Below are positions 51,922 through 61,024 of a DNA stretch of 64,000 nucleotides, in pieces (position 1 is the stretch's first letter; each line of letters opens with the position of its first letter). This DNA is from Acidovorax sp. (lineage in GTDB: Bacteria > Pseudomonadota > Gammaproteobacteria > Burkholderiales > Burkholderiaceae_C): assembly GCA_031277855.1 (NCBI GenBank), contig JAITLO010000018.1:186001-250000 (forward strand), in the 5' to 3' direction. A model generated the notes under the pieces. That model did no database searches, was not told where the DNA came from, and saw only the letters and a program-made list of their open reading frames with translations. Made by a program: the position numbers and the translations under genes.

Positions 51922-53637
51922 ATGCTCTTTGAAAAAAATCGCTCACGCTTGGAGTCCTTGGTGTCACCTCATACAGTTCGTCAAAGTTGTTTTTTAGGGT
52001 TTGTGGGTTGGATGGGGCTTTTGCTGCCGGTGCAAGCCCAGCATGTACGCCCGCCGGATGCGGGCCGGCTGCTGCAGGAAAACCGGCCCGCGCCTGCCCC
52101 TCCTTCGGCAGCGCCGGTGCTGCCTGGGACTTTGCAAAGCGATGGCAGTGCAGATGCCGTGCCGGCTGCGGGGCCGCGTGTGGTGCTGCGTGAGGTGCGT
52201 GTGCAAGAGGTACCCGGTGTGGACATGGCGCGGTTGCGGGCGGCCACAGGTTTGGACCAGGTAGCGGGTCAGGCGCTGGACTTGAACGGCCTGCGCGCGC
52301 TGGCGCAACAGGTGACGCACTATCTGCAGGAGCAGGGCTATCTCGTGGCCAGAGCATGGCTGCCGGAGCAAGACCTCTCCAGCGGTGTGCTGCAAATCCA
52401 GGTGCTGGAGGGCCGCTATGGCCAGGCCCTGGCCCAGGGTAGTGACAGCGCCGTGGCTGCTGCTGCCCAACGTTGGCTGGCGCCCATGCCACATGGCCAG
52501 GTGGTGACCCGGCCGCAGCTGCACCGCAGCCTGCTGCTGTTGACGGATTTGCCCGGTATCAGCACGCGCTCGGTGCTGCGCCCCGGTGCCGAGGTTGGCG
52601 AGGCCGACTTGCTGCTGGAGGTGGAGCCCACCGAACGTTGGAAGGGCCGGGTGGCTTTGGACAACTATGGCAACCGCTATTCCGGCCGTGAGCGTTTGAG
52701 CGCAGGTGTGGAGTTGCAGCCTGGCCTGGTGCTGGGAGACCAGGCCAGCATCGATGTGCTGGGCACGCGCGAAAAGACCTGGCAGGCCGCTGCCAGCTAC
52801 AGCCTGCCGCTGGGTATTGATGGCTGGCGGCTGCAGACCCAACTCAGCCGCACCGACTACCAGTTGGGCAAGGAGTTTTCGGCGCTGGATGCACATGGCA
52901 CAGCCGATACCTTCTTCCTGGGGGCGAGCTATCCGCTGCTGCGCACGCAATACGCCAACATCCGCACCTCCATGGGCTGGCAATACCGCAGATTGCGCGA
53001 TTACCGCGATGCGCTGCACAACGCCGAACGCAAAAACGCCAAGGCCGTGGTGCTGAGCCTGAGTGGCGATTGGATCGAGCCCCATGCCGTGAGCTGGGGC
53101 AGCCTCAGCCTGCATGCTGGCGACCTCCAGCTGCGCGATGAGCAGCGGGCGATCGATAGCCTCACCGCCCGTACGGCCGGCCGCTACAACCGCCTGAATC
53201 TGGATGCGGCACGGATTCAATCCGTGCTCAGCGACTGGAGCGTATATGGACGCGTTTCCGCGCAATGGGCGAACAAAAACCTGGATGGCTCCGAAAAAAT
53301 GACCCTGGGCGGCAGCACCGGGGTGCGTGGCTGGCCCACGGGAGAGGCCATGGGTGACCGGGGCTGGCTGGCCCAGTTGGAGCTGCGCTGGCAACTGGCA
53401 CCGGCCTGGCAGCCCTATGTGTTTGTGGATGGGGGCTCGGTCCACCTGAACAAATCGCCCTGGTGGGTGGGGCATAACTCCCGCTCCATCTATGGCCGTG
53501 GCTTGGGCGTGCGCTATGACGCCAAGCCCATCAAGGTGGATCTGTCCGTGGCACGGCGCAATGGATCGTCCGCCTCGCAGTCCGAACCCGATGCCAGCCG
53601 TACGCGGGTGTGGTTGAGCGCCTCCTACCAGTTCTGA
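51922..53637 (+). CDS. TpsB outer-membrane transporter (FhaC/ShlB/HecB family)
   Basis: A 571-aa protein. A signal peptide ends at LLLPVQA. The N-terminal part has a Pro-rich linker, then two POTRA domains: VVLREVRVQEVPGVDMARL (about residue 90) and GVLQIQVLEGRYG with the following helix (about 155-230). A 16-strand-barrel-type C-terminus follows, with the TpsB motif GVRGWPTGEAMGDRG near residue 470, the VRG-x tip that sits in the pore. It ends in SASYQF with a terminal Phe, as outer-membrane proteins do. It presumably secretes both upstream exoproteins. Its GAGGT ribosome site overlaps the tpsA2 stop. Confidence 0.93.
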   Translation: MLFEKNRSRLESLVSPHTVRQSCFLGFVGWMGLLLPVQAQHVRPPDAGRLLQENRPAPAPPSAAPVLPGTLQSDGSADAVPAAGPRVVLREVRVQEVPGVDMARLRAATGLDQVAGQALDLNGLRALAQQVTHYLQEQGYLVARAWLPEQDLSSGVLQIQVLEGRYGQALAQGSDSAVAAAAQRWLAPMPHGQVVTRPQLHRSLLLLTDLPGISTRSVLRPGAEVGEADLLLEVEPTERWKGRVALDNYGNRYSGRERLSAGVELQPGLVLGDQASIDVLGTREKTWQAAASYSLPLGIDGWRLQTQLSRTDYQLGKEFSALDAHGTADTFFLGASYPLLRTQYANIRTSMGWQYRRLRDYRDALHNAERKNAKAVVLSLSGDWIEPHAVSWGSLSLHAGDLQLRDEQRAIDSLTARTAGRYNRLNLDAARIQSVLSDWSVYGRVSAQWANKNLDGSEKMTLGGSTGVRGWPTGEAMGDRGWLAQLELRWQLAPAWQPYVFVDGGSVHLNKSPWWVGHNSRSIYGRGLGVRYDAKPIKVDLSVARRNGSSASQSEPDASRTRVWLSASYQF

Positions 53638-53736
53638 ACACAGGCCCTGAGAGTGGCACTGCGCACTCTCGGGGACACAAGGCATAGCAGGGAAACCGCC
53701 TGCTTTGCCGTGACAACGGCTTTTCTTGGACAGCTT

Positions 53737-55725
53737 ATGAGTGAAATCGATGCAGCAGTCATGCAGTCGCTCCGGCAGCAGCTGCAGGCCCCACATGACA
53801 CGGAAAAATTGCAGCAATTCGTGCAGCAGCTCACGGCCTTGCATGGCCCGAGAATGGAATACCTGTGCGGGGAGGGCTTGCTGTCTGCAGGCAAGCCCGG
53901 TCTGGCCCTGCCTTATCTGGCGCAGGCGGCGCGCACATTGCGCCAAGACCCTCTGGTGGCACACAACCATGCGGAGGCCTTGCGCCAGCTGGGGCAGGAC
54001 GAGGCAGCAGCCCTGGAGTTCCAGCGGACGATAGGGCTGCAGCCCAAATTTTTGCCGTCCCGTCGTGCGCTGATCGATCTGCTGGAGCAGGTCCTGGTGC
54101 GCATACAGGCTTCGGGAGACCCTCAGATGGCCGCGCTGCAAGTCCAGGGGCTGTCGTCGCTGCTCAATGACACCGGCAATATTTTGCTGGAGCAGGGGCA
54201 GGGGTTTCTGGCCATGGAGCTGTACCGGCGCGCTGTTTTCCATACTCCCCACTCTGCTGCAGCGCTCAGCAATCTGGGCAATGTGCTGCACATGGATGGG
54301 CAGCTGGAACAGGCCGAGCGCTGCTGCCGGCAGGCGCTGGAGATCAACCCCCAGCTGGCATCGGCCTGGAACAACCTGGGCAATGTGCTGGCCGAGCAAG
54401 AACTGGAGCAGCAAGCGGCGGAGTGCTATGACAAGGCCATCGCCCTGGACAGCAATCTCAAAGACCAGGCCGAGCACAACAAATGGGGCGGCACGCTGTT
54501 CAATCTGTTGCACAGCGACCGCTATAGCGATGCCGAAGTGTTTCGCCGTCACCGGAACTGGGGGCTGCGGCATGCATTGGCACGCATCGAAGAGCTACAG
54601 ACGCCGGCACTGGAATGGCGCCCCGGCACACCGATCACGGTGGGCTATCTGTCTGCCGATTTCCGCTCGCATGCCATGCGCCACTACCTGGAGCCCTTGC
54701 TGGCAGGCCATGACCGCTCCAGAGTGAAGGTGGTGTGCTACGCGCAAAGCCCGGTGGTGGACGAGTACACCCAGCAGCTCATGGGATACGGCCATCTGTG
54801 GCGGCCCATACATGATTTGAATGATGCCCAGCTGTGTGCCTTGATCCGCAGCGACGGCGTGCATATCTTGGTCGACTGCCTGGGTCACACCCAGGGCAGC
54901 CGCATCACTGCTTTGGCGAGCAAACCGGCACCCGTGTTGATGAGCTATCTGGGCTACCTGGGAACGACGGGGTTGCCGGCCATGGACTTTCGCATCACCG
55001 ATGACTGGATGGACCCGCCTGGCATGACCGAGCGCTACCACACCGAGCAGTTGCTGCGGGTGCCGGGCGGATCGGTGGGCTATTTGCCGCACCAGCATTC
55101 CCCCGAGGTGAATCGCCTGCCGGCGCTGGAAAAAGGCCACATCACTTTTGGCTCGCTCAACAAGCTTAAAAAGCTCAATCTGGGCGTGGTCAAGCTGTGG
55201 GCCCGTGTCTTGCGCGCAGTGCCTGGCAGCCGCTTGCTGCTGAAGACCAAGCAATTGGCAGATCCGCGCTCAGCCGGCCGGGTGCTGGGCCTGTTTGAAG
55301 CCCATGGCATAGAGGCGGCGCGCATCGAGCTGCAGCCTGCCACCAGCAACCATTTGCAGGCCTATCACCACATCGATATCGCTCTGGACCCCTTTCCCTT
55401 TGGAGGCGGTGCCACCAGCTGCGATGCCTTGTGGATGGGCGTTCCGGTGGTGACCATGCCCGGCCGCCGCAGCGCCAGCCGGCTCACGCACTGCATCTTG
55501 CACAGCCTGGGCTGTGAGCAATGGTCTGCGGTGGACGAGGATGCCTATGTGGCCTGTGCGGTGGAACTGGCCAGCCATGCCGAGCACCTGGACGAAATCA
55601 GGCAGCAGTTGCGCAGCCATATGCAGGCCTCGCCCATGATGCGTCCGCAGACCATCGCCTCTCGGTTTGAGCGCCTGTACGAGCAAGCGCTGTCTATGCC
55701 GAAAACCGCCCGCCTGCAGGCCTAA
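53737..55725 (+). CDS. TPR-containing GT41 (O-GlcNAc-transferase-like) glycosyltransferase
   Basis: A 662-aa cytoplasmic protein. TPR-like repeats at about residues 60-260 include AALSNLGNVLHMDGQLEQAE and ASAWNNLGNVLAEQELEQQA. The catalytic half opens with VGYLSADFRSHAMRHYLEPL, as in OGT/SPINDLY. It continues with LVDCLGHTQGSR, YLGYLGTTG, ITFGSLNKLKKLNL (the nucleotide-sugar-contact Lys region) and DPFPFGGGATSCDALWMGVP. This is the GT41 fold and motif order. HMW1C of Haemophilus, also GT41, N-glycosylates a TPS adhesin in the cytoplasm. It is the last gene after the two exoproteins and TpsB, so the exoproteins are the likely acceptors (inference). It ends overlapping moeA by four bases, tail to tail. 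Confidence 0.9.
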   Translation: MSEIDAAVMQSLRQQLQAPHDTEKLQQFVQQLTALHGPRMEYLCGEGLLSAGKPGLALPYLAQAARTLRQDPLVAHNHAEALRQLGQDEAAALEFQRTIGLQPKFLPSRRALIDLLEQVLVRIQASGDPQMAALQVQGLSSLLNDTGNILLEQGQGFLAMELYRRAVFHTPHSAAALSNLGNVLHMDGQLEQAERCCRQALEINPQLASAWNNLGNVLAEQELEQQAAECYDKAIALDSNLKDQAEHNKWGGTLFNLLHSDRYSDAEVFRRHRNWGLRHALARIEELQTPALEWRPGTPITVGYLSADFRSHAMRHYLEPLLAGHDRSRVKVVCYAQSPVVDEYTQQLMGYGHLWRPIHDLNDAQLCALIRSDGVHILVDCLGHTQGSRITALASKPAPVLMSYLGYLGTTGLPAMDFRITDDWMDPPGMTERYHTEQLLRVPGGSVGYLPHQHSPEVNRLPALEKGHITFGSLNKLKKLNLGVVKLWARVLRAVPGSRLLLKTKQLADPRSAGRVLGLFEAHGIEAARIELQPATSNHLQAYHHIDIALDPFPFGGGATSCDALWMGVPVVTMPGRRSASRLTHCILHSLGCEQWSAVDEDAYVACAVELASHAEHLDEIRQQLRSHMQASPMMRPQTIASRFERLYEQALSMPKTARLQA

Positions 55726-57032
55726 AACACACCGTGCAAGGGCAGTGCGTCCACCAGCGTGCCGGCCTCTAGATCACCTTGCGCATGGGGCAGCCACAGC
55801 AAGGCGTCGGCCTGCACCAGGCTGCTGAGCATGGCCGAGCTTTGGTTGCCGGTGGGCAGGGCCTGCACCACGCCTTGGGCGTTACGGGTCAGCGTGGCCC
55901 GCACAAACTCTGTGCGGCCCGCGCGTTTGCGCAGCGGTGCGGCCAGCGGCACTTGCAGCAGCGCCGGCATGGCCAGTGATGCCTCCATGCCCATGGTTTG
56001 CAGCAGGGCAGGGCGGGCCAGCAATAAAAAGCTGAGCAGGGCTGCTACCGGGTTGCCGGGCAGGCCCAGCAGCAGTGCACCGGGTTGGCCATGTGTGCCT
56101 CGCATGCGGCCGGCCGCCAGCGGGCGGCCGGGGCGCATGGCAATACGCAAAAAGGCGACGTCGCCCAGCTCGGCCAGCATGGTCTGGGTGTGGTCGGCAT
56201 CGCCGCTGCTGACACCGCCGCTGGTGAGAACCACGTCGGCCTGGGCGGCTTGCAGCAAGGTGGCGCGCAGGGCGGCAGGCGCATCGGGTACGGCGCCCAG
56301 GTCTTGTACCTCGCAGCCCAGTTGCTGCAGGGCGGCCGCCAGCGCAAAGCGGTTGCTGTCGTAAATGGCGCCGCTGCGGGGCGCATCACCGGGTTGCAGA
56401 ATCTCGTCGCCGGTGGAAAACAAGGCCACACGCAGACGGCGGCGCACGCTGACCTGGGGCAGACCCAGGCCGGCGAGCAGACCCAGCTCGGCCGGGCTCA
56501 GGCGGGTGCCTGCAGCCAGGGCCGTGGCACCGGCTGCCAGCTCTTCACCGCGCTGGCGGCAGTTGGCACCGGCGCGCAGGGCGGCAGCCGTAAAGCGTAC
56601 TTGCTGCGCCGTGGCATCGACCTGGCAATGCTCAAAGGGCACAACGGTGTCCATCCCCGGCGGCATCATGGCGCCGGTCATGATGCGCAACGCCTGGCCT
56701 GCGGGCAGCGCGCCCTGCCAGGGCTGGCCGGCCAGCACGGTGCCGGCAATGGGCAGGCTGAGGTCGCCATGGCCATCGGTGTTGGCATCACGGCCCGCCA
56801 GCAGGCTGCCGGCAAAGGCATAGCCATCCATGGCAGCGTTATCGTGCGGGGGCACATCAACCGGTGAGATGACGGCCTGCGCCAGCACGCGGCCCAGGGC
56901 CTGGTGCAGCGGCAGGGTTTGCGTTTCAGTCACGGGCTGGACCAGTTTGCGCAGCAGGGCCTGGACCTGGTCCACACGCATGGCACCGGGCTGGGCGTCG
57001 ATCTCGGAAAGCAATTGGGCAACAGAGGACAT
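55722..57032 (-). CDS. moeA: Molybdopterin molybdotransferase
   Basis: A 436-aa protein that inserts molybdate into adenylylated molybdopterin. Landmarks are ISPVDVPPHDNAAMDGYAF (about residues 55-73), IMTGAMMPPGMDTVVPFEH, FSTGDEILQPGD, IYDSNRFALAA, LTSGGVSSGDADHT and LLGLPGNPVAALLSF. Its ATG overlaps the mobA stop by one base (TGATG), so the two are translationally coupled. Confidence 0.95.
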   Translation of the reverse strand: MSSVAQLLSEIDAQPGAMRVDQVQALLRKLVQPVTETQTLPLHQALGRVLAQAVISPVDVPPHDNAAMDGYAFAGSLLAGRDANTDGHGDLSLPIAGTVLAGQPWQGALPAGQALRIMTGAMMPPGMDTVVPFEHCQVDATAQQVRFTAAALRAGANCRQRGEELAAGATALAAGTRLSPAELGLLAGLGLPQVSVRRRLRVALFSTGDEILQPGDAPRSGAIYDSNRFALAAALQQLGCEVQDLGAVPDAPAALRATLLQAAQADVVLTSGGVSSGDADHTQTMLAELGDVAFLRIAMRPGRPLAAGRMRGTHGQPGALLLGLPGNPVAALLSFLLLARPALLQTMGMEASLAMPALLQVPLAAPLRKRAGRTEFVRATLTRNAQGVVQALPTGNQSSAMLSSLVQADALLWLPHAQGDLEAGTLVDALPLHGVF

Positions 57033-57703
57033 CAGCCGTTCTCCGGATCTGTGGGCAGCGGGGACAGGGCTTGCAGGGCCTGCAACTCCGCCAGCGTGTT
57101 GGCATTGGCAAAGGCCAGCGGGTCATCGCCGGCCTGGTCAAAGCGCGCCTGGGCCAGGGGGTGCAGGGCAGTCCAGCGGTCAATCTTGCGGCCGCCTTCG
57201 CTGACAAAGCGCTGCAGGCTGGGGAGCAGGCTGCGGTGTATCAGGCAAAAAGCCGGCTGGGCGCGCACCTGCACCTGCACCTCCAACTGGCTTGCATCGC
57301 TTGCTTCACTATCGGGAGCAAGTGCCACGGCTAGCGGTGCGCCTGCGGCATGGGCGGCCGCCGCCATGCGCACGGCCAGATCGGCCGGAAAGCGCGGCGT
57401 GTCGCAAGGCACGGCCAGCAGCCAGGGCGTGGGGCAGTGCAGCAGCCCGGCCAGAAAACCGGCCAGAGGGCCTGGATAGTCGGCCTCGGTATCGGCCACC
57501 ACAGGCACGCCCCAGCTGCGGTAGGTATCCAGATGGCGGTTGGCATTGAGCAGCAGGCCTCCCACCTGGGGCGCCAGACGCTGCAGCGCATGGCGGGCCA
57601 GCGGCAGGCCGGAAAAAGGCTGCAAGCCCTTGTCCACCCCGCCCATGCGGCTGCCGCGCCCGCCAGCCAGTACCAGACCTGTGATATCGGAAGATGCAAT
57701 CAT
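57032..57703 (-). CDS. mobA: Molybdenum cofactor guanylyltransferase
   Basis: A 223-aa enzyme that links GMP to Mo-molybdopterin to make the MGD cofactor. The N-terminal nucleotide motif LVLAGGRGSRMGGVDKGLQ is at residues 10-28, with DYPGPLAGFLAGL near 80 and LAVPCDTPRFP near 97. It lies between moaA and moeA on the same strand. Confidence 0.93.
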   Translation of the reverse strand: MIASSDITGLVLAGGRGSRMGGVDKGLQPFSGLPLARHALQRLAPQVGGLLLNANRHLDTYRSWGVPVVADTEADYPGPLAGFLAGLLHCPTPWLLAVPCDTPRFPADLAVRMAAAAHAAGAPLAVALAPDSEASDASQLEVQVQVRAQPAFCLIHRSLLPSLQRFVSEGGRKIDRWTALHPLAQARFDQAGDDPLAFANANTLAELQALQALSPLPTDPENG

Positions 57704-57958
57704 TTCTCAAAAAACATAGCTGCTTACGCAGGCGCGGTGCGCTTGAGAAGCGTGAAGACGCCAAGTGTAGCGGCGCTGCTGTGCACCGTGCTGGTTGGTT
57801 CCTCTCTCACCCTTGCGGTGCAAGAGTGAAGTCCGAGTGCTGCGTATAGAACCAACTGGCCCATGCGATAGGCACCGTGCAAGGGCCTACGCCGGAATGC
57901 AGATGCTGTCCCCATAGGGAGAGCTGTGATCCACTCCAGACCCATCTGTGTCCAAGTT
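57704..57958. other. Intergenic region between moaA repeat and mobA
   Basis: About 250 bases without a supported gene, followed by the inverted repeat copy C. It should hold the leftward promoter of mobA-moeA. Confidence 0.4.
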
Positions 57959-58063
57959 GTATAAAACTGGCGCCGCCCACGCCAGTGGCAGCCAGCAAGG
58001 GCCGCCCCGCAGCCAAGGCTGCCGTCCCCCTGGGGGGAAGGCGCCGCAGGCGACTCAGGGGGG
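57959..58063 (-). repeat. Dispersed GC-rich repeat, copy C
   Basis: Read on the minus strand it starts CCCCCCTGAGTCGCCTGCGG, continues CTTCCCCCCAGGGGGACGG and GGGGCGGCCCTTGC, and ends GCGCCAGTTTTATAC. It shares both ends with copy A. It begins five bases past the moaA stop, in the same sense as moaA. Confidence 0.82.
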
Positions 58064-58068
58064 AGCCG

Positions 58069-59214
58069 CTACCCCCCGATATAACTCATCTCAATCCGCC
58101 GCCCCGGCGTGGCCGCAGCCACATCCGGTGGCAGCTGGCTGCGCAGCTCGGAATAGCGGTCGCTGCGGCCCTGCCAGATGGCGGCGATGGCGGCCGAAAG
58201 CTGGGCGTCATCCGCATCGTTGCGCAGCAGCTGGCGCAGGTCCCAGCCCTGGTTGGCAAACAAGCAGGTATAGAGCTGGCCTTCGGTGGACAGGCGCAGG
58301 CGGTTGCAGTCACCGCAGAAAGCATGGGTGACGCTGCTGATCACGCCCACCTCGCCCAGGGCTGGGTCATGCAGGCCATCGCTGCCCGCATAGCCCCAGC
58401 GCTGCGCGGTTTCGCCGGGGGAGCTGGCCGACAGCGGCACCAGCGGCAGCTCGCGCTGCAGCAGGGCAATGACCTCGGCAGAGGGCAGGACCTCGTCCAT
58501 GCGCCAGCCATTGGTGGCGCCCACATCCATGTATTCGATAAAGCGCAGCGTCACGCCCGTGCCGCGAAAGTGGCGGGCCATGGGCAGGATCTGGTCCTCA
58601 TTGGTGCCGCGCTTGACCACCATATTCACCTTGATGCGCGTGAGCCCGGCCTCGCGTGCGGCCTCAATCCCGTCCAGCACGGCGGCCACGGGAAAGTCCA
58701 CATCGTTCATGCGGCGGAACACGGTGTCATCCAGCCCGTCCAGGCTGATGGTCACGCGGTGCAGGCCTGCATCCTTCAGGGCCTGGGCCTTGCGGCGCAG
58801 CAGCGATCCATTGGTGGTCAGCGTCAAGTCCAGAGGCTGGCCGTCGGGGGTGCGCAGCTGGGCCAGCTGGGCGATCAGGGCCTCCACATTCTTGCGCAGC
58901 AACGGCTCGCCGCCCGTGAGGCGCAGCTTGCGCACACCATGCAGGGCGAACTGCCGGGCCAGGCGGGTGATTTCCTCAAAAGACAACAAGGATGCATGCG
59001 GCAGGTAGTACTGGTAGTCCTTGTCGAAAATCTCCTTGGGCATGCAATAGGCACAGCGGAAATTGCAGCGGTCGGTCACGCTGATGCGCAAATCATGCAA
59101 GGCACGGCCGAGTGCGTCCCGCAGCACGCCAGTAGGCGCAGCTGCGGCAGCAGAAAGCGGGGGCTGCAACGGAGCGGGGCGCTGCGGCAGTACGGGAATC
59201 ACTCGGTCGACCAT
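58069..59214 (-). CDS. moaA: GTP 3',8-cyclase
   Basis: A 381-aa radical SAM enzyme for the first step of molybdenum cofactor synthesis. The SAM cluster motif is [10 protein letters not shown] (near residues 52-61), with [11 protein letters not shown] downstream. The second cluster cysteines are in [20 protein letters not shown], and the protein ends in Gly-Gly (MSYIGG), as functional MoaA does. The start is ATG 59214; a TTG at 59220 is in frame. It is followed immediately by repeat copy C. Confidence 0.95.
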   Translation of the reverse strand: MVDRVIPVLPQRPAPLQPPLSAAAAAPTGVLRDALGRALHDLRISVTDRCNFRCAYCMPKEIFDKDYQYYLPHASLLSFEEITRLARQFALHGVRKLRLTGGEPLLRKNVEALIAQLAQLRTPDGQPLDLTLTTNGSLLRRKAQALKDAGLHRVTISLDGLDDTVFRRMNDVDFPVAAVLDGIEAAREAGLTRIKVNMVVKRGTNEDQILPMARHFRGTGVTLRFIEYMDVGATNGWRMDEVLPSAEVIALLQRELPLVPLSASSPGETAQRWGYAGSDGLHDPALGEVGVISSVTHAFCGDCNRLRLSTEGQLYTCLFANQGWDLRQLLRNDADDAQLSAAIAAIWQGRSDRYSELRSQLPPDVAAATPGRRIEMSYIGG

Positions 59215-59351
59215 ATGCAAGCAATTGTGCCCGCAAGCCGGTATGCCTTGCGTGGGCTAGGGCATGGACCGGGTGAGCTCCTGTCTCTCACGCTGTGCAA
59301 CTGACGCCGCCCTGCTGGCGACATTCCTCTGTCAGCAGCGCCTCAAGGTGC

Positions 59352-60137
59352 TCAAACACACCGTCCACCATCGACCTCGATGCACACCCCGTTGATAAAA
59401 GACGCTTCGTCGCTGGCCAGATAGAGCGCGGCATTGGCCACGTCCAGTGCGGTGGAAAAACGCCCCAGCGGAATCGTGGCCAAGAACTTGGCGCGGCGGG
59501 CCTCGTCCACCGGGCCGCCTGCAAATTCGGCGGCCAGGCCGGTGTCGGGGTTGAACACGGGGTTGATGCAGTTCACTCGGATGTTGTCCGGTCCCAGCTC
59601 GGCCGCCATGGATTTGCTGGTGGTGATCACCGCGCCCTTGGAGCCGTTGTACCAGGTCAGTCCCGGCCGGGGGCGCAGGCCGGCGGTGGATGCGATATTG
59701 ATAAAGCTGCCACCGCTGGCGCTGCCGTCAGCTTGCGGCGGGTTGTTGCGCATGGCTGGCACGCCGTGCATGGCAGAGAGGTAAATGCTTTTCACATTCA
59801 CGGCATACACCCGGTCAAACTCCTCCTCGCTCACCTCCAGCATGGGGCGGTTGCGGTGGGTCCAGCCGGCGTTGTTGATGAACACATCCAGCCGGCCGTA
59901 GTACTGCAGCGTACCGGCCACCAGGGCCTGCACATCGGCGCTGCGCGTCATATCGGCCTGGATGAACTGGGCCTCGCCCCCAGTGGCGCGAATGCTGGCG
60001 GCCACAGCCTCGCCCTTGGCAGCGTCGATGTCGTTGACGATGAGACGCGCGCCTTCGGCGGCCAGCCGCCGCGCAATGCCTTCTCCAATGCCGCTGCCGG
60101 CGCCGGTGACGATGGTGGATTTGCCTTCTGCACGCAT
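59352..60137 (-). CDS. Short-chain dehydrogenase/reductase
   Basis: A 261-aa Rossmann-fold oxidoreductase. The cofactor motif TGAGSGIGEGIARR is near residues 11-24, NNAGWTHRNRP near 88, and the catalytic YNGSK near 160-164. An acidic residue after the second strand (VNDID) points to NAD rather than NADP. The start at 60137 has an AGGAG element upstream. It sits alone, divergent from the MarR-type operon. Substrate unknown. Confidence 0.87.
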   Translation of the reverse strand: MRAEGKSTIVTGAGSGIGEGIARRLAAEGARLIVNDIDAAKGEAVAASIRATGGEAQFIQADMTRSADVQALVAGTLQYYGRLDVFINNAGWTHRNRPMLEVSEEEFDRVYAVNVKSIYLSAMHGVPAMRNNPPQADGSASGGSFINIASTAGLRPRPGLTWYNGSKGAVITTSKSMAAELGPDNIRVNCINPVFNPDTGLAAEFAGGPVDEARRAKFLATIPLGRFSTALDVANAALYLASDEASFINGVCIEVDGGRCV

Positions 60138-60382
60138 ACGGGAGCACTCCTGAAGTAATGGGGTTTGCAAACCATTATGGGAAGTGCCTTGCCCCAGGGT
60201 GCTGCTTGCAGGCGACAGCTCAGGGAAAACACGGCGCGGTATTTTGTACCTGAAATTGGCTGCTAATGCATGCTGTGTATGCGGTATTTGCTATCAAAAG
60301 ATGAAATGGTTACGGAAGGAACGATGTCCATGACGACAGCAAGGACGCGACAGCTTGCATAGAAATCGAATACATTGCCGCG

Positions 60383-60402
60383 TCAATTATTGATTAGTCA
60401 AT
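60383..60402. promoter_or_regulatory. Overlapping palindromes, candidate MarR operator
   Basis: TCAATTATTGA (60383-60393) and ATTGATTAGTCAAT (60389-60402) are two perfect inverted repeats that overlap, ending 16 bases before the MarR-family start. Their AT-richness and position fit the autorepressor site of the operon. Confidence 0.6.
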
Positions 60403-60418
60403 TAATTCTCTGAGCGCC

Positions 60419-60964
60419 ATGGACACCGATTTCGCCACCTCTGCTGACGCCGAACCTGCATTGCCCCTGCCGCCGTCGGATTTCTACAGCCCTGGTAGCT
60501 ACACGCCCATGGAAAGCGCTGGCTTTTTGATGCGCCGCGTACTCAGCTCCATCTTGCAGCAGGCCGACGGCCAACTGGCCCAGCATGACCTGACCTATGT
60601 GCAATGGCTGCCGCTGTACAAGCTGCTGCTGTGCAGCGAGAACAACACCAGTACCAGCCTGGCGCGTGACCTGGGCATGGACCCGGCATCCATCACCCGC
60701 GCACTGGACCGCATCGAGGCCAAGGGCCTGCTGCGACGTGTGCGCTCCACGGCCGATCGGCGCTGCGTGCACCTGGAGCTCACCGAGCAAGGGCGTGCCG
60801 TGGCCAGCGAGGTGCCGGCCGTGCTGACCGGTGTGCTCAACGCCCATCTGGCCGGCTTCAGCCACGACGAATGCCGGCAACTGCTGCACATGCTGCAGCG
60901 CATGTTGCGCAACGGCGAGGCCCTGCGCCCGGCGACCGTGGCAGACCCTCCGGCTGGAAGCTGA
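60419..60964 (+). CDS. MarR-family transcriptional regulator
   Basis: A 181-aa winged-helix repressor. The recognition region is TSLARDLGMDPASITRALDR (about residues 80-99), followed by the wing RVRSTADRRCVHLELTEQG, the MarR DRR signature. It is the first gene before a NodT-type outer-membrane protein, an EmrA-type adaptor and an EmrB-type pump, so it probably represses this efflux operon and responds to a phenolic or drug ligand (family knowledge). Confidence 0.91.
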   Translation: MDTDFATSADAEPALPLPPSDFYSPGSYTPMESAGFLMRRVLSSILQQADGQLAQHDLTYVQWLPLYKLLLCSENNTSTSLARDLGMDPASITRALDRIEAKGLLRRVRSTADRRCVHLELTEQGRAVASEVPAVLTGVLNAHLAGFSHDECRQLLHMLQRMLRNGEALRPATVADPPAGS

Positions 60965-61024
60965 GGCACTGCCGCCTGGCATGCATCCATTTCTTGTTTG
61001 CCCTTTTTGCTTTTCTTTTTCACC

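Noticed and set aside
51994-54573. An 859-codon antisense frame across tpsB and the glycosyltransferase
   Set aside because: It spans two well-supported genes and their spacer, with a His/Gln-rich translation and no family resemblance.
40273-55725. Exoprotein locus considered as a contact-dependent inhibition (CdiA/CdiB/CdiI) system
   Set aside because: No toxin-like C-terminal domain, no VENN-type junction and no small immunity gene; the exoproteins end in YDG/MBG-like domains and a shared tail.
57959-58063. Repeat copy C considered as a riboswitch or Moco RNA element upstream of mobA
   Set aside because: It is oriented with moaA and shares its sequence with copies after unrelated genes, so it is a dispersed repeat rather than a cofactor sensor.
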